26,143 nucleotides of DNA from an uncultured Peptococcaceae bacterium (GTDB taxonomy: Bacteria; Bacillota; Peptococcia; Peptococcales; Peptococcaceae): the NCBI GenBank assembly GCA_937976375.1, contig CALJRU010000048.1, positions 1 through 26,143 of the forward strand, read 5' to 3'. Shown here one piece after another: positions 17,301 to 22,628 of this stretch. Below the pieces are notes generated by a model. That model saw nothing but the letters and a program-made list of their open reading frames with translations. It made no database searches and had not been told where the DNA came from. Both the position numbers and the translations under genes were made by a program. The first letter of the stretch is position 1, and each line of letters begins with the position of its first letter.

Positions 17301-17950
17301 TTATAGTTACTGGAACTGCTATTTTCTGTATCAATCGTCCCATAAAACGAACATTCTTTAATCGTCGTGGCGTTATAAGCATAACCAACGATGCCGCCAA
17401 CCTTTGTATTCGAACCACTAGCAACAGAAATGTACCCTGTGCTAATTCTGATGTTCTTAATAATGGCGGAGTTTGCAGTTGAAAACAAACCAGTTTTTCC
17501 ATTTGCATTGAGAATGGTCATCCCAGTGATGGTCGTTCCGTTCTCAGAATTTCCATCAAAAGTGCCTTTGAAATACTCATCAACGTTACTGGAGTTTCCA
17601 ATCGGCGTCCATAAATGTGTTGAAAGGTCAAACGTTGTATTGGCCGCCAGCGTAATGGTTTTGCCTGCAAAGTTATCTTTTGCATGTCCATTTAAGCCAT
17701 TGACAATCACAGCCAGACCAGCAAGGTCTGCAGCATCATTCAGTGTAAACGTTTTGTCTGTTTCATTGTACCATGACATATCATAATTGTTCGCCTCCGT
17801 CCATGATCCGCTGACATCCGTCGGCGCTGATGGCGGCGTCCATGGTTCTATAGTCGAATCCACCGCCCATGCGCTCGCCGGCAGCAAGCTGGTAAGCAGT
17901 ACGATGATACAGAGCAAGCTGCACGCTTTTCGTTGTAAATGTTTCATCAT
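14330..17950 (-). CDS. secreted GLUG-like / Ig-like / SLH surface protein
   Basis: A 1206-residue exported protein. Domains in order: a signal peptide (1-29, cleavage near ASAWA-V); a region of at least ten GGIVG/GGLIG-type repeats spaced about 30-35 residues (185-520), like GLUG-motif adhesins and likely a beta-helix stalk; a Big_2-like Ig domain (about 608-688); a further beta domain; a His/Cys cluster (HEHVYD, HWHACTAGDC, CSVCG, 815-864) that may bind metal; an InlB B-repeat-like domain (870-937, FDANGG to YAHWTA); a Flg_new_2-like repeat (946-1022); and three SLH modules (about 1029-1203). It probably projects from the wall as an adhesin. The start is 17950 or the adjacent ATG at 17947 after AAGGAGG. 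Its upstream region carries tandem repeats. Confidence 0.85.
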   Translation of the reverse strand: MMKHLQRKACSLLCIIVLLTSLLPASAWAVDSTIEPWTPPSAPTDVSGSWTEANNYDMSWYNETDKTFTLNDAADLAGLAVIVNGLNGHAKDNFAGKTITLAANTTFDLSTHLWTPIGNSSNVDEYFKGTFDGNSENGTTITGMTILNANGKTGLFSTANSAIIKNIRISTGYISVASGSNTKVGGIVGYAYNATTIKECSFYGTIDTENSSSSNYNYFGGIVGDTYSQVTIENCQAAGTIFGNGTYMGGIVGRSYGTSAQDVTILRCTNEAELRPGSCTAVGGIVGYSEIKGTLKVENCVNSGAITPSSFATNLGGIVGRINGAVSAAITGCTNFAALTSENSANIGGIVGYSNQSTTITSCHNSGTVTNSSVGQYPTLTYTGGILGCMETKDLSVKQCSNTGDISGSASSSYSNSATVGGLIGRITNGGTLEECYNAGVCTVTSAKNNAFVGGLVGDSSALTLQNSYNVGTISNAASSSYSYIGGLIGWAEDSSSIKTSYNAGEMVKKNDNDTIGAIVGSADTGSSVTDCYYWSDCGAEGYGTGRIANEMTEDSTWATNLSGFSTEIWEKAENVSADTGYLPVLTANKQEPAPTLTRETKQTQTGFVITGQPSDSIYETKGSFKLATEGGQSTGAVTWETSDSAIASVDQNGTVTIEGVGEVTITATKAGDATFAKAEATYFFTVYGTPISEVTISNLKAPVYGEEPKMYVDVPENANYHGAMAVGLGNSTATVEWHDSNWKLVHEDDDFIQNEVYTAVVPLVADDYYSFTNDIEVAHTPGFTSGTVDTISIKADPNRSDRIDVVITFKPTAHEHVYDTGKWTTDPLRHWHACTAGDCPLMPSEMPDYAPHTGNPGDKCSVCGAVIGYEITFDANGGQCDTTNMYTDTAGKLSALPTSTRGGYTFDGWFTEQSGGTAVTAETVYDKNTTLYAHWTAISSGSSSYMIDVMESTHGTVTASPKWASKGRIVTLTVTPAEGYELAALTVTDRNGNDVALTNNGDGTYTFKMPASKVTVKATFKKDLVTLPFIDVHPGDWFYDPVCYVYSQGLMTGTSATTFEPNTSLSRAMLVAVLHRLEGSPQASAGDFTDVVDGDWYAQAVNWAASVGVVNGMGDGTFQPNAAITREQMAAILRNYAAYKGMDVTAVGDLSAYTDAASVSDWAKDSVQWMVGSGLLGGYEDGTLRPHGTTTRAEVASVLQRYLAN

Positions 17951-17965
17951 TGTTTCCTCCTTTTA

Positions 17966-18005
17966 TGTCATCGTGTGTCATCGTGTGTCATCGTTGGTCA
18001 TCATC
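17966..18005 (-). repeat. 10-base tandem repeat upstream of the GLUG/SLH gene
   Basis: TGTCATCGTG occurs at 17966-17975 and 17976-17985, then as TGTCATCGTT at 17986-17995 and a decayed GGTCATCATC at 17996-18005. The array lies just before the Shine-Dalgarno of the SLH gene and ends seven bases from the stop of the small Cys-rich gene. I could not see a clear promoter in this 60-base gap. Confidence 0.8.
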
Positions 18006-18011
18006 AATAGA

Positions 18012-18377
18012 TCAGCGGCTGGCGCCCATTCCCCCTTTCCCAGGCGCAGCAGCGGGTGCGCGCGGCAGGCGGCGCTGTGGCGCAGCGGGTCCCGGCGAAA
18101 CGCCCTGGGAGGGGTGGCCGCAGGTGCCGAGCAGGCCCCGGGGCTGCAGGCGGTAGTGGCGGCAGCTGCCGCAGTCGCGGTAGCCGCTGTCGTCGAGGGC
18201 AGCGTGGGCGCAGGCGTCCTCCAGGCAGAGCAGCACGCGCCGGCCAGCCGGCGTGTGGCGCGGGTGGGCGATGAGGTCCGGGTAGCAGGGCAGCCACAGC
18301 TGGCTGCGGGCGTCCCAGCGCTCGCCCACGAGCAGGCGCGCCCCTTCCACGTTCTGCCGTCGATAGCGGGTCAGCAT
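18012..18377 (-). CDS. small Cys-rich protein of unknown function
   Basis: A 121-residue protein that I do not recognise. Six Cys lie at 31, 51, 56, 69, 72 and 86, several in metal-site spacing (CLEDAC, then DCGSCRHY, then GTCGHP), so it may bind zinc or iron-sulfur. No signal peptide or membrane segment is seen. The last 30 residues are Pro/Ala/Arg-rich and look disordered. The ATG at 18377 follows a strong AAAGGAGGTGG site. It lies between a terminator hairpin upstream and the GLUG/SLH gene 61 bases downstream, probably in one transcript with that gene. A stop codon at 18465-18467 in the same frame excludes a much longer N-terminus. Confidence 0.6.
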   Translation of the reverse strand: MLTRYRRQNVEGARLLVGERWDARSQLWLPCYPDLIAHPRHTPAGRRVLLCLEDACAHAALDDSGYRDCGSCRHYRLQPRGLLGTCGHPSQGVSPGPAAPQRRLPRAPAAAPGKGGMGASR

Positions 18378-18405
18378 GGCGGCCACCTCCTTTTTTGCGC
18401 ACAAC

Positions 18406-18453
18406 AAAAAGACGCGGCACGCCCGTGGACAATGTCCACGGACGCACCGCGTC
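18406..18453 (-). terminator. strong intrinsic terminator inside the leader of the Cys-rich/SLH operon
   Basis: In the minus-strand RNA bases 18453-18434 pair with 18430-18411 around a three-base AUU loop, giving 20 uninterrupted pairs including three G-U wobbles, followed by five U residues (18410-18406). The wobbles would be mismatches in the other strand, so the structure is meant for minus-strand RNA. It sits 13 bases before the Shine-Dalgarno of the Cys-rich gene, so it can act as an attenuator. Confidence 0.8.
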
Positions 18454-18494
18454 CTGGTGTATCGCTATGCGCAGCAAACAGAGACAGCGTTACG

Positions 18495-18599
<105 letters not shown>

Positions 18600-18641
18600 G
18601 GCTGAGCCGCCTCCTTTGCTGTGTGTGGTGAGATTTGTTTC

Positions 18642-18650
18642 ATTATACCA
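18642..18650 (-). promoter_or_regulatory. extended -10 promoter of the repeat leader
   Basis: On the minus strand TGGTATAAT (18650-18642), identical to the element before recQ. The transcript would start near 18635 and carry the leader frame, the hairpin and the downstream surface genes. Confidence 0.65.
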
Positions 18651-18705
18651 CAGGCTGGCGCCGGGGGCGACGGTTTTCAGAAAATTTCTGCGACGGCATG
18701 CCCGC

Positions 18706-18734
18706 TTTTCAAGGGCTGCGCTGCGCGGTACAAT
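18706..18734 (+). promoter_or_regulatory. putative promoter of the flavodoxin-fold reductase
   Basis: A weak TTTTCA (18706-18711), a 17-base spacer and TACAAT (18729-18734), about 30 bases before the gene. Confidence 0.45.
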
Positions 18735-18764
18735 AAGGGGAGGATCACAAAGGAGGAAATAAAA

Positions 18765-19391
18765 ATGAAAGTATTGCTTGTCAATGGTTCCAGCCACATC
18801 AACGGCACGACGATGCGCGCGCTGGAAGAAATGGTAAAAATTTTTGACGCAGAGGGCGTGGAAACGGAGGTCATTCAGACCGGCGTCAAGCCGCTGGCCG
18901 ACTGCCTGCAGTGCGGCGCCTGCGCCAAGACAGGGCGCTGTGTGATCGACGACGACGGCGTGAATGCTTTTGTGGAGAAGGCGCGCACGGCGGATGGCTT
19001 TGTGTTTGCAACACCGGTGTACTATGCCCATCCAAGCGGCCGCATCTTCTCTTTTCTGGACCGCGCCTTTTACAGCGCCGGCAAGGATGTGTTCCGCTGC
19101 AAGCCGGGCGCTGCAGTGGCGGTGGCACGCCGCGCCGGCACAACGGCAAGCCTGGACGCGCTGAACAAATACTTTGGCATTTCTGAGATGCCGGTGGCTG
19201 GCTCCACCTATTGGAACCTGGCCCACGGGCGCGTGGCCGAGGATGCGCCGGAGGACGGCGAAGGGCTGCAGACGCTGCGCAACCTGGCGCGCCACATGGT
19301 GTGGATGATGCGCTGCTTTGCCGCCGGCAAGGAAGCCGGTGTGCCGCTGCCAGACACCGAGCGCGGCACCATGACCAATTTTGTACGCTGA
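18765..19391 (+). CDS. flavodoxin-fold NAD(P)H-dependent FMN reductase-like protein
   Basis: A 208-residue flavodoxin-like protein of the NADPH-dependent FMN reductase / iron-sulfur flavoprotein group. The N-terminal MKVLLVNGSSHINGTTMRAL (residues 1-20) holds the phosphate-binding loop for FMN. CLQCGACAKTGRCVIDDDGV carries four Cys, as in members that bind a cluster or use Cys in redox. FATPVYYAHPSG is the second flavin loop. It is probably cytosolic and reduces quinone- or nitroaromatic-like substrates. The start at 18765 follows AAAGGAGG (18749-18756). It has its own terminator and lies directly upstream of the yjdF unit, a context that fits handling of aromatic compounds. Confidence 0.88.
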   Translation: MKVLLVNGSSHINGTTMRALEEMVKIFDAEGVETEVIQTGVKPLADCLQCGACAKTGRCVIDDDGVNAFVEKARTADGFVFATPVYYAHPSGRIFSFLDRAFYSAGKDVFRCKPGAAVAVARRAGTTASLDALNKYFGISEMPVAGSTYWNLAHGRVAEDAPEDGEGLQTLRNLARHMVWMMRCFAAGKEAGVPLPDTERGTMTNFVR

Positions 19392-19400
19392 GGCATTCTG

Positions 19401-19431
19401 CCAGCAGGACAGGCCGTCCTGCTGGTTTTTT
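19401..19431 (+). terminator. intrinsic terminator after the FMN reductase-like gene
   Basis: CCAGCAGGAC (19401-19410) pairs with GTCCTGCTGG (19416-19425), followed by six T. The same core is reused after yjdF. Confidence 0.9.
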
Positions 19432-19432
19432 C

Positions 19433-19462
19433 TTGCGGCGCGGCGGGCTGCCAGCGTATAAT
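19433..19462 (+). promoter_or_regulatory. promoter of the yjdF riboswitch unit
   Basis: A perfect TATAAT (19457-19462) with a weak TTGCGG (19433-19438) 18 bases upstream. It follows the preceding terminator immediately. Confidence 0.6.
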
Positions 19463-19468
19463 GAGGGT

Positions 19469-19621
19469 GCAGCCATGGGCTGCGGCAAAGATAAAAACGC
19501 ACCGTGCGCCTGTGGGCGCGCCAGAGCCGGAAGGTAGCCCGGCCGTCTCGCCATTGGCGAGGTAAGTAACCTGCCCCTCCGGGTTGTCCCTTCTTTGTCC
19601 ATCTTTTGATAAAGGAGGGAC
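19469..19621 (+). ncRNA. yjdF riboswitch with RBS-sequestering stem
   Basis: A 150-base structured leader precedes the yjdF gene. Visible hairpins are GCAGCC/GGCTGC (19469-19483), GCGCC/GGCGC, GCCGG/CCGGC, CTCGCC/GGCGAG and GGT/ACC. The last element pairs GTCCCTTCTTT (19586-19596) with AAAGGAGGGAC (19611-19621), eleven pairs that bury the Shine-Dalgarno. The yjdF RNA class is known to lie before yjdF genes in Firmicutes and to respond to azaaromatic compounds by freeing the ribosome-binding site. The class call rests on the gene and the layout, not on a covariance search. Confidence 0.8.
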
Positions 19622-19622
19622 C

Positions 19623-20042
19623 ATGATGGAGACAACATCGCTCACGTTGACGGTGTTCTTTGACGATCCATTCTGGGTCGGCGTGTTTGAGCGCGCCGAC
19701 GGCGGGCGGCTGTCGGTGTGCCGGGTGGTCTTCGGCGCCGAGCCGCGGGATGCGGAGGTGCTGGCGCTGGTGCTGCGGCGATGGCAGCGGCTGTCGTTCA
19801 GCGAGGCGGTGCCGGCGGCTGTCAAGCCACGCTGCCGCAACCCCAAGCGGCGGCAGCGCGCAGCCCGCAAGGCCGCTGCTGCGCAGGGCGTTGGTACCAA
19901 GGCACAGCAGGCACTGGCCCGTCAGCGCGAAGCCGGCAAAGCGGCACGGCGCGCTGTGGCAAGCGCGGCCCGCGAGGAGCAAGCCGCCGCACGCCACGCC
20001 GCCAAATGCGCCAAGCGCAAAGAGAAACATCGCGGCCACTGA
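19623..20042 (+). CDS. yjdF: YjdF family protein (DUF2992)
   Basis: A 139-residue YjdF/DUF2992 protein. The conserved N-terminal core LTLTVFFDDPFWVGVFER (residues 7-24) and VVFGAEPRDAEVL, then NPKRRQRAARKAA, match the family. The last 60 residues are rich in Lys, Arg and Ala and predicted helical, as in homologues. The biochemical role is unknown; regulation by the yjdF riboswitch suggests a response to toxic or signalling aromatic heterocycles. Two adjacent ATG codons (19623 and 19626) follow AAAGGAGG (19611-19618). The second has the more usual spacing, so the true start may be 19626. A terminator closes the gene. Confidence 0.92.
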   Translation: MMETTSLTLTVFFDDPFWVGVFERADGGRLSVCRVVFGAEPRDAEVLALVLRRWQRLSFSEAVPAAVKPRCRNPKRRQRAARKAAAAQGVGTKAQQALARQREAGKAARRAVASAAREEQAAARHAAKCAKRKEKHRGH

Positions 20043-20050
20043 GCCGCCAG

Positions 20051-20078
20051 CAGCAGGACGAACGTCCTGCTGTTTTTT
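20051..20078 (+). terminator. intrinsic terminator after yjdF
   Basis: CAGCAGGACG (20051-20060) and CGTCCTGCTG (20063-20072), followed by six T. Confidence 0.9.
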
Positions 20079-20110
20079 ATTTTAGAAGATTTCTTCATAC
20101 TGCACAGCTG

Positions 20111-20119
20111 TGCTATAAT
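20111..20119 (+). promoter_or_regulatory. extended -10 promoter of the EamA transporter
   Basis: TGCTATAAT (20111-20119) is an extended -10 about 35 bases upstream of the start; the -35 region is poor. Confidence 0.6.
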
Positions 20120-20154
20120 GATGGGCAGACTGTCATGATAAGAGGGGGATTTTC

Positions 20155-21045
20155 ATGAATCGCTACACACGCCGTGGTCATATGACGGCGATAATAACGG
20201 TGCTGATCTGGGGCACCACCTTTATTTCCACGAAGGTGCTGCTGGAGGATTTTCAGCCTGTGGAAATTTTATTCATACGGTTTCTCCTGGGCTATGGGGC
20301 GTTGTGGCTGGTGTACCCGCATCCGCTGCGGGGAACGACGGCGCGGCAGGAAGCGATCTTTGCCGGGGCCGGGTTATGCGGCATTTGTCTCTACTATCTG
20401 CTGGAAAATATTGCGCTGAGCTATTCAATGGCCTCGAATGTGGGCGTGATTGTGGCGGTGGCGCCGCTTTTCACGGCACTGTTGGCGCAGGTGTTTCTGC
20501 GCGGTGAGGAACAGCTGTCAGCAAATTTCTTTGCTGGCTTTCTGGTAGCGATGGTCGGGGTGGCTTTGATCAGCTTCAATGGCCAACGCTTTGCGCTGAA
20601 TCCGCTGGGTGATGGGCTTGCGCTGCTGGCGGCGCTGATTTGGGGCTTTTACTCGATTTTCACACGCAAGATTGCTGGCTTCGGCATTTCAACACTGCAA
20701 GCGACACGGCGCACGTTTTTCTATGGGCTGCTCTTTATGCTGCCAGCGCTTGTGGTGTTTGATGTGCGGCTGGATGCGGCCCGGGTGGCCGATCCCGTGA
20801 ACGCGCTGAATCTGCTGTTTCTGGGGCTGGGCGCATCGGCGCTGTGCTTTGTGACCTGGAATATGGCAATCAAGCGCCTGGGGGTGGTGCAGGCGAGCCT
20901 GTATATTTTTCTTACGCCGGTGATTACAGTGGTCAGCTCGCTGCTGATTCTGCATGAGCCGCTCACCTGGATGACGGCGCTGGGCACGCTGCTCACCCTG
21001 GGCGGGCTGGTGCTTTCGGAGCTGCGCGGCCTGCGTCGCCGCTGA
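20155..21045 (+). CDS. EamA / drug-metabolite (DMT) superfamily transporter
   Basis: A 296-residue integral membrane protein with about ten hydrophobic segments arranged as two EamA halves (about 10-140 and 155-290). Family motifs are visible: AIITVLIWGTTFISTKVLL in helix 1, the matching ALLAALIWGFYSIFTRKIAG opening the second half, and the late LTPVITVVSSLLILHEPLTWM near helix 9. It probably exports a metabolite, amino acid or drug; the substrate cannot be read from sequence. The ATG at 20155 follows AGAGGGGG. It has its own promoter after the yjdF terminator, so it is a neighbour of yjdF rather than a member of its operon. Confidence 0.92.
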   Translation: MNRYTRRGHMTAIITVLIWGTTFISTKVLLEDFQPVEILFIRFLLGYGALWLVYPHPLRGTTARQEAIFAGAGLCGICLYYLLENIALSYSMASNVGVIVAVAPLFTALLAQVFLRGEEQLSANFFAGFLVAMVGVALISFNGQRFALNPLGDGLALLAALIWGFYSIFTRKIAGFGISTLQATRRTFFYGLLFMLPALVVFDVRLDAARVADPVNALNLLFLGLGASALCFVTWNMAIKRLGVVQASLYIFLTPVITVVSSLLILHEPLTWMTALGTLLTLGGLVLSELRGLRRR

Positions 21046-21047
21046 AA

Positions 21048-21092
21048 AAACACACGCCGCTGCATCCACAATGGATGCAGCGGCGTGTGTTT
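21048..21092. terminator. bidirectional terminator with 21-bp perfect stem
   Basis: A flawless 21-base inverted repeat (21048-21068 with 21072-21092) around a CAA loop. T-rich sequence lies on both outer sides. It serves the converging EamA and toxin genes. Its TCCACAATGGAT core recurs elsewhere in the window. Confidence 0.92.
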
Positions 21093-21095
21093 ATT

Positions 21096-21419
21096 TTATT
21101 CTGAATGACGTTTAAGTCTCTCCATCAGATTTGAAGCACTATAGAGAATGTCTGTGACGAATACGCATTCCTTGCTAATGAGGTAAAAGACTGAATACCG
21201 ATCAACCGGCATCTGCCGTAATCCCATAGAATGCCATGGTTCGGCTTCAATCACAGCGTAACGCTCTGGGAAAAAATCCAAGCTTAATATTTCTCCTGCC
21301 AGTCGATGATATTGACGCTGTGCAGCCTGAGGCGCTTGCAGCGTTTCACAAATATAATCATAGATGGCAATAAGATCATCCTCTGCTTCTTGAGTAAGCT
21401 TCACCTTATAGATATCCAT
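21096..21419 (-). CDS. RelE/ParE family toxin
   Basis: A 107-residue toxin of the RelE/ParE superfamily, second gene of a type II toxin-antitoxin pair. It begins MDIYKVKLTQEAEDDLIAIYDYI (residues 1-23 include the usual helix), then carries FPERYAVIE and a central LRQMPVDRYSVFYLI strand typical of the fold, ending FVTDILYSASNLMERL. RelE members cleave ribosome-bound mRNA and ParE members poison gyrase; the sequence alone does not decide. The ATG at 21419 overlaps the antitoxin's TGA by one base (TGATG), showing coupled translation. It ends against the shared 21-bp terminator. Confidence 0.88.
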   Translation of the reverse strand: MDIYKVKLTQEAEDDLIAIYDYICETLQAPQAAQRQYHRLAGEILSLDFFPERYAVIEAEPWHSMGLRQMPVDRYSVFYLISKECVFVTDILYSASNLMERLKRHSE

Positions 21420-21721
21420 CAACGCTTGCCTCTGCCATGCGCCAATACCTCTGCCGCATCATATACCCGACCAGCTTCAACATCATTGATGCCGCGCATG
21501 AGCTTGTTGTACAGCGTGGCATCATCCATAAGATCAGCATTAACCGATGGCGGCGCCGTCGGTATTGTCACAGGAAAGGGAATGCCCCCAGTAAGTGCAA
21601 TCTGGTTAAGATACATATTTATAGCTGTTGACATAGGGACTCCCAAACGTGACAACACTTTTTCTGCATCTTCTTTTACTTGTGGACTGACGCGCAAATT
21701 TAAGGTAGCTGTTTTTTCCAT
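21419..21721 (-). CDS. RelB/DinJ-type antitoxin
   Basis: A 100-residue antitoxin. The N-terminal EKTATLNLRVSPQVKEDAEK is a ribbon-helix-helix DNA-binding segment like RelB/DinJ, with LGVPMSTAINMYLNQIALTGG following and GIPFPV as in DinJ proteins. The C-terminal half would wrap the toxin. The start at 21721 is an ATG after AAAGGAG; an in-frame TTG two codons upstream is less likely. It is the first gene of the pair and probably represses its own promoter through the palindrome just upstream. Confidence 0.88.
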   Translation of the reverse strand: MEKTATLNLRVSPQVKEDAEKVLSRLGVPMSTAINMYLNQIALTGGIPFPVTIPTAPPSVNADLMDDATLYNKLMRGINDVEAGRVYDAAEVLAHGRGKR

Positions 21722-21751
21722 AGCCAATCACTCCTTTGTCAGCTTTCCATA

Positions 21752-21780
21752 ATTGTAACGTAAAATACATTACAATGCAA
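21752..21780 (-). promoter_or_regulatory. toxin-antitoxin promoter with palindromic operator
   Basis: On the minus strand TTGCAT (21780-21775), a 17-base spacer and TACAAT (21757-21752). The palindrome TTGTAA-C-GTA-AAA-TAC-A-TTACAA (21753-21775) fills the spacer and -10, a typical site for ribbon-helix-helix autorepression. Confidence 0.75.
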
Positions 21781-21782
21781 GT

Positions 21783-21825
21783 ACACGCCGCTGTATCCAT
21801 TGTGGACACAACGGCGTGTTTTTTT
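21783..21825. terminator. terminator-like hairpin between the activase gene and the toxin-antitoxin promoter
   Basis: Seventeen-base arms (21783-21799 and 21803-21819) around a three-base loop are fully paired in minus-strand RNA with two G-U wobbles. The T run (21818-21825) lies on the plus-strand 3' side. It shares its core with the 21048-21092 hairpin. The polarity is mixed: pairing suits the minus transcript while the T tract suits the plus one. Confidence 0.5.
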
Positions 21826-21832
21826 AATCGCG

Positions 21833-22573
21833 TCACTTATAGCTGACGACTTCAATGCCTGCTGCTTCGGCCATGGCCTGCCAGTGGTCGAGCTGTTCCT
21901 GGCTTGGCGTGGCAAAGCGGGCGTCGGGCAGGGCGAGGCCGAGCTGCTCGTACTTGGGCTCACCGTAGCGATGGTAAGGCAGGAATTCCAGCTTAGCACG
22001 AAGATTGTTCTGCACGAAAAAGTCGAACACTTGCGTCATGGCAGCGTCGGCGGCGTTGACGCCGAGGATGGTTGGTATGCGCACCACCAGCGGCAGGCCG
22101 TCGCTGTTGGCGCGGCGGATGTTCTCGAGAATCAAGGCATTGTCCACGCCGGTAAAGCGATGATGCTGGCGCGCATCGATGTGCTTAATATCGATAAAGA
22201 TGGTATCCATTTTGCGCAGGGTTGGCGCCAGCTGCGCGTAATCAAAATAGCCGCAGGTTTCGATGGCCAGCGAAAAGCCTTCGTCGTAAAGGGTGTCGAC
22301 CATCTCCGCCAGGAACACCGGCTGCGCAGTGGCTTCGCCGCCGGAAAAGGTGACGCCACCGCCGGAATGTCGGAAAAAAATCGCCTGGTGGCGCAGTTCG
22401 TCGAGAATGTCGTCGGTCTCTGCCCAGTGGGTGAGCGCGTTGCGGCGGGTTTGGCCCTCCGGATTGGCGCACCAGGCGCAGCGCAGCGGGCATCCCGCCA
22501 TAAAAACGATGGTGCGAATGCCTTCACCGTCGTTGACCGAAAAATGTTGCAGTTGCATGATGTAGCCGCCCAT
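21833..22573 (-). CDS. glycyl radical enzyme activating enzyme (radical SAM)
   Basis: A 246-residue radical SAM activase that installs the glycyl radical on the enzyme encoded just upstream. The CxxxCxxC cluster site is C28, C32 and C35 in GCPLRCAWC, followed by the GGE-type motif VTFSGGEATAQP. The N-terminal IMQLQHFSVNDGEGIRTIVF is the usual family opening. It is the short form, about the size of pyruvate formate-lyase activase, without the extra two-cluster ferredoxin insert often found in activases of eliminase-type enzymes. The start at 22573 fits homologue N-termini; its Shine-Dalgarno is 35 bases upstream with a hairpin in between. Confidence 0.9.
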   Translation of the reverse strand: MGGYIMQLQHFSVNDGEGIRTIVFMAGCPLRCAWCANPEGQTRRNALTHWAETDDILDELRHQAIFFRHSGGGVTFSGGEATAQPVFLAEMVDTLYDEGFSLAIETCGYFDYAQLAPTLRKMDTIFIDIKHIDARQHHRFTGVDNALILENIRRANSDGLPLVVRIPTILGVNAADAAMTQVFDFFVQNNLRAKLEFLPYHRYGEPKYEQLGLALPDARFATPSQEQLDHWQAMAEAAGIEVVSYK

Positions 22574-22615
22574 AGTAAAAACGGCGGGAACCGTTCGGCT
22601 CCCGCCTCCTCCTTT
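22574..22615 (-). promoter_or_regulatory. hairpin between Shine-Dalgarno and start of the activase gene
   Basis: AAAGGAGG (22615-22608) is followed by a ten-pair hairpin (22606-22597 with 22592-22583, GAAC loop, one G-U pair) and then GTTTTTACT before ATG 22573. The linear gap is too long for initiation, but folding the hairpin leaves about ten bases. The stem plus T run could also act as a partial terminator that lowers activase relative to enzyme. Confidence 0.55.
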
Positions 22616-22628
22616 GTTGTCGTTGAAC

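Noticed and set aside
19469..19621. Cobalamin riboswitch
   Set aside because: The 3' half has ACCTGCC and GGAAGG elements reminiscent of the B12 box, but the upstream half is too short and lacks the core. The downstream gene is yjdF, which fits the yjdF RNA class.
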